From contig JBOHBN010000151.1 of assembly GCA_050698355.1 (NCBI GenBank), positions 1 to 27,289 on the forward strand: DNA of 27,289 nt, given 5' to 3'. The notes below the pieces were generated by a model. That model did not search any database. It was not told the DNA's origin and was given only the letters and a program-made list of their open reading frames with translations. The position numbers and the translations under genes were made by a program. The stretch comes from JBOHBN01 sp050698355 (lineage in GTDB: Bacteria; Actinomycetota; Actinomycetes; Streptosporangiales; WHST01). Position 1 is the stretch's first letter. Each line of letters starts with the position of its first letter. This document shows, one piece after another, positions 15,246 through 23,260 of the stretch.

Positions 15246-16103
15246 TCACCGCCGCCGGAAGCGGACGGGCTGGCCGGGGCGCAGCTGACCGGCGCGGTCG
15301 AGGTCGGCCGAGCAGACCACGGCGAGCACCGGGTACCCGCCGGTGACCGGGTGGTCGGCGAGGAACACCGTCGGCTTGCCGGACGGCGGCACCTGCACCG
15401 CACCCGCGACGAGCCCCTCGCTCGGCAGCTCACCCTGGACGGCCCGCGTCAGTTGGGGACCGTCCAGCCGCATCCCGATCCGGTTGCTCTCGGGCGTCAC
15501 CTCGTACGGCTCGCTCACCAACCGCTCGATCGCATCATGTTCGAACCAGTCGTCGCGCGGGCCGAGCAGGACCCGCAACGTGACCTCGCCCACCGGCGGC
15601 GCAGGTACAGGCGCGACGTCGACAGGCGGCCAGTCATCCGCGACAGCACCGACCGGGAGCGTGGTGCCCTCGGCCAGCCGTTCCGGGCCGATGCCCGCGA
15701 GCAGGTCCGTCGACCGGCAGCCGAGCACGGGCGGCACGGCGATGCCGCCGCGGACGGCCGAGTACGTCCGCAGGCCGGCGGCCGGCCTGCCGAGCCGTAG
15801 CACTGCCCCGGGCGGCACGTCGATCGTCGTACCGCAGCCATACGCCGTGCCGTCGACGGTCACCGGGCAGGGCGCGCCCGTCACGGCGACGAGGAGAGCA
15901 CCGGCCGCGCGTACCTCCAGGCCGCCGAATGTCGCTTCGATCGCGGCGGCATCCTCGGGGTTACCGACGAGCCGGTTCGCCAGGCGGAGCGCGCCGCGGT
16001 CGCACGCGCCGGACCAGCCGATCCCCAGCTCCGACTTGCCGGGCCTGCCGAGGTCCTGCACCGTGCTGAGCGGCCCGGGACGCACCACCTCGAGGCTCTT
16101 CAT
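15246..16103 (-). CDS. pxpC: 5-oxoprolinase subunit C (biotin-dependent carboxyltransferase family, KipA-like)
   Basis: From ATG 16103 the protein has 285 residues. Family marks are the N-terminal LEVVRPGPLSTVQDLGRPGKSELGIGWSGACDRGALRLANRLVGNPEDAAAIE, the middle TYSAVRGGIAVPPVLGCRSTDLLAGIG and the C-terminal EGLVAGAVQVPPSGKPTVFLADHPVTGGYPVLAVV. With PxpA and PxpB it opens 5-oxoproline to glutamate with ATP. The frame extends further upstream, but ATG 16103 overlaps the pxpB stop as ATGA. It is convergent with folD, separated by the 15191-15230 hairpin. No pxpA gene is visible in the window. A carboxyltransferase of the urea-amidolyase group is the alternative. Confidence 0.9.
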   Translation of the reverse strand: MKSLEVVRPGPLSTVQDLGRPGKSELGIGWSGACDRGALRLANRLVGNPEDAAAIEATFGGLEVRAAGALLVAVTGAPCPVTVDGTAYGCGTTIDVPPGAVLRLGRPAAGLRTYSAVRGGIAVPPVLGCRSTDLLAGIGPERLAEGTTLPVGAVADDWPPVDVAPVPAPPVGEVTLRVLLGPRDDWFEHDAIERLVSEPYEVTPESNRIGMRLDGPQLTRAVQGELPSEGLVAGAVQVPPSGKPTVFLADHPVTGGYPVLAVVCSADLDRAGQLRPGQPVRFRRR

Positions 16104-16717
16104 GCGGCAGCCTCGACGAACCGCACCCGTACGCCCGGGCGGAGCAGCGCGGCCGGGTCCCGGTCGATGTCCCACACGGCAAGGTCGGTATGCCCGATGA
16201 GCTGCCATCCACCGGGCGACCGCCGCGGGTACACGGCACTGAACTCCGCTGCCAGCGCGACAGCCCCGGGCGGCACGTCGGTACGCGAGGTCTCGCGACG
16301 CGGCACCGACAGCTCCCAGTCGCTCGCCGCGAGGTACCCGAACCCGGGCGCGAACCCGCAGAACGCCACGGTCCAGGATGCCGCCGTGTGGGCCTCGATC
16401 ACACCACGCTCCCCCAGGCCAGTCAGGTCGGCGACCTCGGCCAGGTCCGCGCCGTCGTAGATGACCGGCATCTCGACCGGTTCTTCCGTATCGAGCGCGT
16501 CGGGCGGGACCGGCTCGGTGTCGGCGACCGCCCGGGCGACAGCGGCGGCGTCGGTCAGCTCCGGGTCGAAACGCAGCAGCAGCGTCCGCGCGGCGGGAAC
16601 GACGTCGAGCACGGCGGGAATCGGAGCTGCGCGCAGCGCCGCGGCCAGCCGCAGCACCATGTCCAGGCCGTCCACCTCGACGAGAACCGCGGCGTCACCG
16701 CACGTCAACGTCCTCAT
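16100..16717 (-). CDS. pxpB: 5-oxoprolinase subunit B (KipI-like)
   Basis: A 205-aa protein with the KipI/PxpB pattern: the first 75 residues hold the divergent N-terminal domain (DAAVLVEVDG, LDVVPAARTLLLRFDPE), then EMPVIYDGADLAEVADLTGL, VIEAHTAASWTVAFCGFAPGFGYLA and VPRRETSRTDVPPGAVALA, ending in YPRRSPGGWQLIGHTDLAVW. It forms the PxpB-PxpC complex with the next gene, to which it is coupled by ATGA. The ATG at 16717 has no strong ribosome site, so this start is the natural but not certain one. The pair would recycle 5-oxoproline, a by-product of gamma-glutamyl compounds, into glutamate. Confidence 0.9.
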   Translation of the reverse strand: MRTLTCGDAAVLVEVDGLDMVLRLAAALRAAPIPAVLDVVPAARTLLLRFDPELTDAAAVARAVADTEPVPPDALDTEEPVEMPVIYDGADLAEVADLTGLGERGVIEAHTAASWTVAFCGFAPGFGYLAASDWELSVPRRETSRTDVPPGAVALAAEFSAVYPRRSPGGWQLIGHTDLAVWDIDRDPAALLRPGVRVRFVEAAA

Positions 16718-16779
16718 CCCGGCAGCCTAGATGGTTGATTACTTGTAGCCGGGGCGATGCGGACCGGACGACACCGCAT

Positions 16780-16846
16780 GTTGACTCGCTCAGCCCGGGT
16801 GCATAACGGGCAAACCGGTCAGATGTTCAGGGCTGGGCGAGTCAAC
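16780..16846. repeat. Long inverted repeat upstream of the sugar ABC operon
   Basis: Left arm GTTGACTCGCTCAGCCC (16780-16796) and right arm GGGCTGGGCGAGTCAAC (16830-16846) pair at 16 of 17 positions across a 33-bp spacer. It lies between pxpB (start 16717, minus) and the binding protein (start 16981, plus). It may be an operator pair, a hairpin or the ends of a lost small element; I see no gene inside. Confidence 0.8.
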
Positions 16847-16980
16847 AGCGGGGCAAGCCCGGCCTTCGGACGTGAATCGCTGACACGACCGGACAGGATC
16901 GGCGGTAAGTCTTTGCCTTGGCGGGCGCGATGGGTGATTCTGTGGTGTCACAGTCCCGCTCGGTTGCCCGGGAGGTAGAT

Positions 16981-18288
16981 ATGTCCAGCCCAGAGCACGC
17001 TCGTACGGTCGGTACCCGCCCGGTGAGCCGCCGGGGGTTCCTCGGAGGGGGCCTGACCGCGCTCGGCGTGGTCGCCCTGCCGTCGCTCGCCGGCTGCGGG
17101 GGAGGGCCCGGTGCGGGCGGCGGCAAGACCGTCACCTTCGGGTCGAACGCCTCCGACGCGGTCCCGAAGAAGGCGTACCAGCACGTGTTCGCGAAGTTCG
17201 CGAAGCAGCATGACCTCAAGGTCAAGGTCAACACCGTCGACCACAACACGTTCCAGGAACAGATCAACAACTACCTGCAGGGCCGGCCCGACGACGTGTT
17301 CACCTGGTTCGCTGGTTTCCGGATGCGCTACTTCGCCAAGAAGGGACTGGTCAGCGAAATCTCCAGCGTCTGGGACAAGGTCGGCGACAACTTCACCGCC
17401 GCGATGAAGAAGGCGTCGACCGGCGACGACGGCAAGCAGTACTTCATCCCCATCTACAACTACCCGTGGGCGGTTTTCTACCGTAAGAGCATCTTCGACA
17501 AGTACGGGTACGAGCCACCCAAGACTTGGGATGCGTTCATCGCGCTGGCCAAGAAGATGAAAACCGACGGTCTCGTGCCGATCGGGTTCGCCGACAAGGG
17601 CGGCTGGCCCGCGTTCGGCACGTTCGACTACCTCAACATGCGCATCAACGGCTACGACTTCCACATCGCCCTGATGTCGGGCAAGGAGTCGTGGGCCGAC
17701 CCGAAGGTGAAGCAGGTCTTCGAAACCTGGCGGGAGGTGCTCCCGTACCAGCAGAGGTCGGCGCTCGGCCGCACCTGGCAGGAGGCCGCCCAGGGGCTGC
17801 TGCAGAAGAAGACCGGCATGTACCTGCTCGGCTCGTTCGTCGGCCAGCAGTTCCCGGAAGAGGAGCGGAACGACCTCACCTTCTTCCCGTTCCCCGAGAT
17901 CGATCCCGCGATCGGCACGGACGCGGTCGAAGCACCCATCGACGGGTTCATGATGTCGCGCCGCCCGCGCAACGAGAAGGGCGCGACCGAGCTGCTGGAG
18001 TACCTGGCCAGCGCGGAGGCGGAGAACACCTACCTCAAGACAGACCCGAACGACGTCGCCGTGAACAAGAACGCCGACACTTCCGGCTACAACCAGATAC
18101 AGAAGCAGGCGGCCGACCTCATCGCGAACGCCGCGTCGATCTCGCAGTTCCTGGACCGCGACTCGGACCCGACGTTCGCGTCGACGGTCGCGATCCCGTC
18201 CTTCCAGAAGTTCCTCCGGGAACCGAAGTCCGTCGACTCGATCCTCACGTCCATGCAAAAGCAGGCCAAGGCCATCTATAGAGGCTGA
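16981..18288 (+). CDS. ABC sugar transporter substrate-binding lipoprotein
   Basis: A 435-aa extracellular solute-binding protein of the carbohydrate (family 1) type. The N-terminus combines a twin-arginine signal (SRRGFLGGGLTALGVVAL) with a lipobox (SLAGC), so it is exported, probably by Tat, and lipid-anchored. The mature part has FQEQINNYLQGRPDDVFTWFAG, IPIYNYPWAVFYRKSIFDKYGYEPPKTWDAFIALAKKMKTDGLVPIG and TGMYLLGSFVGQQFPEEE, all usual for sugar binders. ATG 16981 has GGGAGG in front; the frame is open to 16918, but the signal starts cleanly here. It is followed by two permease genes. The sugar cannot be told from sequence. Confidence 0.9.
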   Translation: MSSPEHARTVGTRPVSRRGFLGGGLTALGVVALPSLAGCGGGPGAGGGKTVTFGSNASDAVPKKAYQHVFAKFAKQHDLKVKVNTVDHNTFQEQINNYLQGRPDDVFTWFAGFRMRYFAKKGLVSEISSVWDKVGDNFTAAMKKASTGDDGKQYFIPIYNYPWAVFYRKSIFDKYGYEPPKTWDAFIALAKKMKTDGLVPIGFADKGGWPAFGTFDYLNMRINGYDFHIALMSGKESWADPKVKQVFETWREVLPYQQRSALGRTWQEAAQGLLQKKTGMYLLGSFVGQQFPEEERNDLTFFPFPEIDPAIGTDAVEAPIDGFMMSRRPRNEKGATELLEYLASAEAENTYLKTDPNDVAVNKNADTSGYNQIQKQAADLIANAASISQFLDRDSDPTFASTVAIPSFQKFLREPKSVDSILTSMQKQAKAIYRG

Positions 18289-18293
18289 CCAGG

Positions 18294-19214
18294 GTGCTTG
18301 ACGAACGGACCCGCGCGCCGGCCGCGCGCTCGCAACGCGCACGCCGGTCCCACCGGTGGACACGCCGCGACCGCGTTGTCATCGCGCTCATGGTCGCGGT
18401 GCCGACGGTGATCTTCCTCGGGCTCGTCTGGGCACCCGCGCTGATCTCCGTCGGGCTCTCGTTCACCAGGTGGGACGGCATCGGGCTCGATGCCATCCAA
18501 TGGGTCGGCTGGGACAACTACCGGCAGATCTTCACCATCTACCCGCCGTTCAAGCCCGCGCTGCTGCACAACCTGATCTGGCTGCTGTTCTTCATGGTTC
18601 TCGCGACTCCGCTCGGGCTGTTCCTCGCAGTGCTGCTGGACAAGGACATCCGCGGTACCCGGATCTACCAGAGCGCAATATTCCTGCCCGTCGTGCTCTC
18701 CCTGGCCATCGTCGGCTTTATCTGGCAGCTCATCTACTCACCCGACCAGGGCCTGATCAACCAGCTGTTCGGCACCAAGGTCGACTGGTTCGGCAATGCG
18801 AAGATCAACCTGTGGGCCGTACTCGTCGCCGCGAGCTGGCGGCACGTCGGTTACATGATGATCCTGTACCTCGCCGGCCTGAAGGGCGTCGACCCGTCGC
18901 TGCGCGAGTCCGCCGCACTCGACGGCGCCTCGGAGTGGCAGGCGTTCCGGTACGTCGTCTTCCCTGCGTTGCGCCCCGTCAACATCATCGTCCTGGTCAT
19001 CACCGTGATCGAGTCGCTGCGCGCGTTCGACATCGTGTACATCATCAACGGCGGACGCAACGGGCTCGAACTCCTGTCCGCCCTCGTGACGCAGAACATC
19101 ATCGGGGAGGCGAGCCGGATCGGCTACGGTTCGGCGATCGCCGCCATCATGCTGCTCATCTCCACGGTGTTCATCATCGTCTACACGGTCCAGGTATTCC
19201 GGGAGGAACGATGA
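18294..19214 (+). CDS. ABC sugar transporter permease, MalF/UgpA-like
   Basis: A 306-aa inner-membrane permease with six predicted helices, the first at VVIALMVAVPTVIFLGLVWAP after a basic cytoplasmic tail. The EAA loop that docks with the ATPase is clear: SLRESAALDGASEWQAFRYVVFPALRP. It starts at GTG 18294, five bases after the binding protein stop, and overlaps the next permease by ATGA. It belongs to the CUT1 family, which commonly has 6 to 8 helices in the MalF-like subunit. Confidence 0.9.
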   Translation: MLDERTRAPAARSQRARRSHRWTRRDRVVIALMVAVPTVIFLGLVWAPALISVGLSFTRWDGIGLDAIQWVGWDNYRQIFTIYPPFKPALLHNLIWLLFFMVLATPLGLFLAVLLDKDIRGTRIYQSAIFLPVVLSLAIVGFIWQLIYSPDQGLINQLFGTKVDWFGNAKINLWAVLVAASWRHVGYMMILYLAGLKGVDPSLRESAALDGASEWQAFRYVVFPALRPVNIIVLVITVIESLRAFDIVYIINGGRNGLELLSALVTQNIIGEASRIGYGSAIAAIMLLISTVFIIVYTVQVFREER

Positions 19215-20074
19215 CGGCACGACGCATCCGGCGCGTTGCCCTGCACGCGTTCCTGATATTGACCGCCCTCGCGTTCCTGCTGCCGCTGCTGTACGCGCTG
19301 TACACCTCGTTCCGGCCGTACGAGGACACCGCTCGACACGGGTACGTGTCGCTGCCCCACGTCCTCACGTTCGTGAACTTCACCAACGCGTGGAAGCAAG
19401 GACAAATACCCGAGCATTTCCTCAACACGCTGATAATCGTCGGACCGTCGCTGGTCCTCATCCTGCTGTTCTCGTCGTCGATCGCGTTCGGTATATCGCG
19501 GTACCGCATCCCGGGGCGCAAGGTGCTGCTCATCATCTTCACCGCAGGGAACCTGCTGCCCCAGCAGATCCTGCTGACGCCGCTGTACCAGTTCTACCAA
19601 ATCATCGATGACACCGATTTCATGTACTACAACGGCTGGCACGTGTACGACTCGTACTTTGGCGTCATCGCGATTCACGTGGCGTTTCAGACGGGCTTTT
19701 GCACCTTCGTGCTCGCCAATTACATGCAGGCGCTGCCGGAGGAGCTGACGGAGGCGGCGCTCGTCGACGGCGCCAGCGCCTGGCGGCAGTACTGGAAGGT
19801 GACGCTGCCACTGTGCCGCGCACCGCTCGCGGCACTCGCGACGCTCGAGTTCACCTGGATCTACAACGACTTCCTCTGGGCACTGGTGCTGATGACGACA
19901 GGAGCGAAGCGACCGATCACCTCGGCGCTGCAGAACCTGAAGGGACAGTTCTTCACCGACAACAATCTGCTCGCCGCCGGATCGCTGATCATCGCGCTCC
20001 CGACGATGATCGTGTACTTCGCGCTGCAACGGCACTTCGTACGCGGCCTCACACTCGGCGCTACGAAGGGATGA
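19211..20074 (+). CDS. ABC sugar transporter permease, MalG/UgpE-like
   Basis: A 287-aa six-helix permease. Helices include VALHAFLILTALAFLLPLLYALY near the start, TLIIVGPSLVLILLFSSSIAFGI and SLIIALPTMIVYFALQRHFV near the end. The EAA loop is ELTEAALVDGASAWRQYWKVTLPLCRAP. The C-terminus GLTLGATKG is typical of this subunit. Its ATG 19211 overlaps the stop of the previous permease and has GGGAGG upstream. No ATPase gene follows; actinobacterial sugar importers often share one encoded elsewhere (MsiK type), which I infer here. Confidence 0.92.
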   Translation: MTARRIRRVALHAFLILTALAFLLPLLYALYTSFRPYEDTARHGYVSLPHVLTFVNFTNAWKQGQIPEHFLNTLIIVGPSLVLILLFSSSIAFGISRYRIPGRKVLLIIFTAGNLLPQQILLTPLYQFYQIIDDTDFMYYNGWHVYDSYFGVIAIHVAFQTGFCTFVLANYMQALPEELTEAALVDGASAWRQYWKVTLPLCRAPLAALATLEFTWIYNDFLWALVLMTTGAKRPITSALQNLKGQFFTDNNLLAAGSLIIALPTMIVYFALQRHFVRGLTLGATKG

Positions 20075-20150
20075 GGCGGCGTTGTTAGTCTGAAGATCCA
20101 CCAGGGAAAGAGGATGGCGTGATGAGGGCTGCCAAGAGGAGGGCGCGACG

Positions 20151-21119
20151 GTGAAGGCTGCACTGTACGACCGCAACGGACCGGCCGACGAGGTACTGCG
20201 GGTCACCGACGTCGATACGCCGGAACCCGGCCCTGGCGAGGTCCGCGTACGGATCACGGCGTCCGCGGTGAACCCCACCGACTGGAAGGCCCGCTCCGGC
20301 GCCACGCCGATGCCGATGGACGGCTTCCAGGTCCCGAACCAGGACGGCGTCGGCGTCGTGGACGCCGTCGGCGAGGGTGTCGATCCCGGCAAGGTCGGCG
20401 AGCGTGCGTGGCTGATGCTCGCGGCGTACAACAACAAATGGGGCACCGCCGCGGAGTACTCGGTGCTCGACGCCGACCGCGCGATCCCGTTGCCGGACGG
20501 CATCTCCGACGAGTTGGGCGCCAGCCTCGGTGTACCGGCCGTCACCGCCGCACACTGCCTCGGCGACCGCCACAACCTCGCGGGAAGGCCGGTGCTCGTC
20601 GCGGGCGGCGCCGGTGCGGTCGGCCACTACGCGATCGAGTTGGCCAAGCATGCCCGCGCCGAGGTCGTCACGACCGTGAGCTCGGCCGAAAAGGGTGAGC
20701 TGGCGCGCGCCGCCGGCGCCGACCTCGTCGTCAACTACCGCGACGACGACGCGGTCGACCAGATCAAGGCGCTCACCCCCACCGTTGACCGGGTGGTGGA
20801 GGTCGCGCTCGGCGCCAACATGGATCTCGACCTTGCCCTGGCAGCGCCCAACACCGTGATCACGACGTACGCGGGCGGTGCGGACGACCCGGCCATTCCG
20901 GTTCGCCGGCTGATGGCGTCCAACGCGACGCTGCACTTCGTGCTGCTCTACCTGGTGCCCCCGCAGGAGATCGCCGCAGCCGTCCGGTGGGTCAGCGACG
21001 CGCTGCGCGACGACGCGCTGTCCGAGCTGCCCGTCCAGCGGTTCGGCCTGGATGAGACAGCCGCGGCCCACGACGCCGTCGAGCACGGCGCGGTCGGCAA
21101 GGTGCTGATCACCCCGTAA
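20151..21119 (+). CDS. Zinc-independent medium-chain NADPH:quinone oxidoreductase
   Basis: A 322-aa MDR-superfamily protein of the quinone oxidoreductase group. The N-terminal GroES-like half starts MKAALYDRNGPADEVLRVTDV and includes SAVNPTDWKARSG and the FQVPNQDGVGVVDAVGEGV strand. The nucleotide-binding half has VLVAGGAGAVGHYAIELAKHA (GxGxxG type), then VVTTVSSAEKGELARAAGADLVVNYRDDD. The zinc ligands of alcohol dehydrogenases are absent. It starts at GTG 20151 behind GAGGAGG, 76 bp after the ABC operon, and is convergent with the next gene with a 10-bp gap. Its substrate is unknown. Confidence 0.88.
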   Translation: MKAALYDRNGPADEVLRVTDVDTPEPGPGEVRVRITASAVNPTDWKARSGATPMPMDGFQVPNQDGVGVVDAVGEGVDPGKVGERAWLMLAAYNNKWGTAAEYSVLDADRAIPLPDGISDELGASLGVPAVTAAHCLGDRHNLAGRPVLVAGGAGAVGHYAIELAKHARAEVVTTVSSAEKGELARAAGADLVVNYRDDDAVDQIKALTPTVDRVVEVALGANMDLDLALAAPNTVITTYAGGADDPAIPVRRLMASNATLHFVLLYLVPPQEIAAAVRWVSDALRDDALSELPVQRFGLDETAAAHDAVEHGAVGKVLITP

Positions 21120-21129
21120 CGAGGGCCGC

Positions 21130-21714
21130 TCAGCCGATGCGACGGATACCGCGGCGGATCTCGCGGATCGCGTCGTCGAAGAACGGCTCGGCGACGACGT
21201 ACGCGCCCAGACCGGTGAGGATGCCGGCGACGATGTTGATGCTCGTGCGCCCCTTGTCCTTCCAGTACACGTCCTCGAGGTTGAGCAGGAGCGCCGCCTC
21301 GTCGGCGATCAGCGCGATGCCCATGCCGTACGCGATCCCGGCCACCGGCCGGCGACCCGCGCGGCGGGGCAGGCGCACCGCCATCAGGCCGACTCCCGCG
21401 AGCAGGAGGATGCCGAAGTTGTAGTGGTGCAGGTGCTTGTCGCCGGCGCTGACGTTCTTCAGCGGCAGCCACTCGCCGCGAATGCCGTGCGTGATGAACC
21501 GCGTGATGCCGAACGTCGCGCCGAACGACAGCCAGGACAGCAGCAGCGTCTCGGTCAGCGGATCGGCTTCCTCGAAGTACGCGCGTACGAGCCGTTCCGG
21601 CAAGGTGCCCTGCCGCCCGGTGTCCGTGCCCACGGTGTGGCGCTTCTCGTGATGCTCCTTGCGCTGCTCGCGGCGCTGCTCTTCCAGGTCACCTTGCTGC
21701 TTTTGCCAGCGCAT
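21130..21714 (-). CDS. Conserved membrane protein of unknown function, four predicted helices
   Basis: A 194-aa protein I do not recognise by function. The first 45 residues are highly charged (QKQQGDLEEQRREQRKEHHEKR). Then come four hydrophobic segments: LLLSWLSFGATFGITRFIT, NFGILLLAGVGLMAVRL, VAGIAYGMGIALIADEAALL and INIVAGILTGLGAYVVAEPF. Between helices 1 and 2 lies KNVSAGDKHLHHYNFG, a histidine-rich loop that could bind a metal. GGAGG lies four bases before ATG 21714. It is divergent from the isochorismate synthase gene, with 123 bp between them. Confidence 0.75.
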   Translation of the reverse strand: MRWQKQQGDLEEQRREQRKEHHEKRHTVGTDTGRQGTLPERLVRAYFEEADPLTETLLLSWLSFGATFGITRFITHGIRGEWLPLKNVSAGDKHLHHYNFGILLLAGVGLMAVRLPRRAGRRPVAGIAYGMGIALIADEAALLLNLEDVYWKDKGRTSINIVAGILTGLGAYVVAEPFFDDAIREIRRGIRRIG

Positions 21715-21837
21715 GCCACCTCCGATGGACGCGGGCCGGGCGACGATTCCGTCCGGCCAGCGTAAGCGTAGCTGGGAAGACGGGCTCGGTCCCGTGCCCG
21801 CTGCTCGCAGTCAGGTCGAGTACGCGACGATGGGGTC

Positions 21838-23025
21838 GTGCGTGGACCACTGGCAACCGAGCCCGCCGGGCTGGACGACCTGCTGGCCGCGTACCGCCCG
21901 GACGACTCGACGCTGCTCGCAGGACCCTCGGGCGCGCTGCTCGCGACCGGTGTCCACGCGCGCCTGCCTGCCGAGCCCGGGTCGGCGGCGTGGCAGGCGC
22001 TGCCGGAGCGCGTCGCAGACCTGCTGGCGTCCGCTGAGGGCTCGGCGATCGCGGTCGGGGCCATCCCGTTCGAGCGCGACAAGCCGGCGCACCTCTACGT
22101 ACCGGCTAACACCCGGCGCACCGGCCCGTCCCCCGAGACCGCTACCGACCGTGCGCCCCGGCACGACGACCAGGAGTGGCAGGTTCGGCACGAACCCACA
22201 CCTGAGCAGTACGCCAAGGCCGTCGCCGAGTGCGTACGACGGTTCGCGGACGGCCCGCTCGAGAAGGTGGTACTCGCGCGCACGGCACACCTCACCGGGC
22301 ATGCACCTGTCGACGTACCGGCCTTGGTGGCCTCGCTCGCGCAGCGCGACCCCGGCGGATACACGTTCGCGGTGAACGTCGCTGGCGACGGCCCGGCGCC
22401 ACGCACGTTCCTCGGCACAAGCCCGGAGCTGGTCGTCCGCCGCGCGGGTACCCGCGTCGTCGCCTTCCCGCACGCGGGCACGGCGCCGCGCAGCACAGAC
22501 CGCGACGAGGACCGCGCCCTGGCCGCGGCGCTGCTGCATTCGGCGAAAGACAGGCACGAGCACGAGGTCGTGGTACGGCACGTGGCGCAGCACCTGCGGC
22601 CCTTCTGCCGCAGCCTCGCCGTACCTCCCGAGCCGCACCTGGTCAGCACCCGTACGCTCTGGCACCTCGCGACGCCAATCGAAGGCGAGCTGGCGGACGA
22701 GGCGACGACGTCGCTGCACCTGGCCCGCGCGCTGCATCCAACACCGGCCGTCTGCGGTACGCCCACGGATCTCGCGAGCCGCACGCTCACCGAGCTGGAA
22801 CCGTTCGACCGCGGCTACTACGCGGGGATGGTCGGCTGGACGGACGGCAGCGGCGACGGGGACTGGATCGTCGCCATCCGTAGCGCGGAGGTGGAAGCCG
22901 ACCGGATGCGACTGTTCGCCGGCGCCGGGATCGTCGCCGGCTCCGACCCGGACGACGAGGTACGCGAGACCTCGGCGAAGTTCCGTACCCTGCTCGGCGC
23001 GATGGGGGTCGACGCCACCCTGTGA
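21838..23025 (+). CDS. Isochorismate synthase (MenF/EntC/DhbC family)
   Basis: A 395-aa chorismate-utilising enzyme. It shows GAIPFERDKPAHLYVP, EKVVLARTAHL with Lys143 at the position of the catalytic water-activating Lys, FLGTSPELVVRRAGTRVVAFPHAGTAPR, SAKDRHEHEVVVRHV, HLATPIEGEL, the HPTPAVCGTP signature, and the C-terminal RGYYAGMVGWTDGSGDGDWIVAIRSAEV with LFAGAGIVAGSDPDDEVRETSAKFRTLL. The HPTPAVCGTP pattern with a C-terminal AGAGIVAGS favours isochorismate synthase over anthranilate or salicylate synthase. It is a single gene with no menaquinone or siderophore genes nearby, so its pathway is open. The start is the GTG at 21838; no strong ribosome site is seen. Confidence 0.9.
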   Translation: MRGPLATEPAGLDDLLAAYRPDDSTLLAGPSGALLATGVHARLPAEPGSAAWQALPERVADLLASAEGSAIAVGAIPFERDKPAHLYVPANTRRTGPSPETATDRAPRHDDQEWQVRHEPTPEQYAKAVAECVRRFADGPLEKVVLARTAHLTGHAPVDVPALVASLAQRDPGGYTFAVNVAGDGPAPRTFLGTSPELVVRRAGTRVVAFPHAGTAPRSTDRDEDRALAAALLHSAKDRHEHEVVVRHVAQHLRPFCRSLAVPPEPHLVSTRTLWHLATPIEGELADEATTSLHLARALHPTPAVCGTPTDLASRTLTELEPFDRGYYAGMVGWTDGSGDGDWIVAIRSAEVEADRMRLFAGAGIVAGSDPDDEVRETSAKFRTLLGAMGVDATL

Positions 23026-23260
23026 GCCTCCCAGGCGGGTAGCTACACGGGCGGGGAGCCCCAAATGACCACGTTATGTGGGGTAAACCGGCCTTCTCGA
23101 TGTCTGCAGCCCTCGATAAGGCGGCACTCGCCTCGCGAAGTTGACAGAGCGGTCTGGCCGCCGCGATCGATGAATTTCGCCCTGCGGTGGAGTCCGCCTC
23201 TGCATCAGATGGAACCACGCCAACTGACTGGGCTCGACGGGCGAGCGAGGGAGCACCGAC

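Noticed and set aside
23026..23260. Possible small gene between isochorismate synthase and the serine hydrolase.
   Set aside because: Frames here lack a ribosome site and any recognisable composition; only a TTGACA near 23142 without a good -10 was seen.
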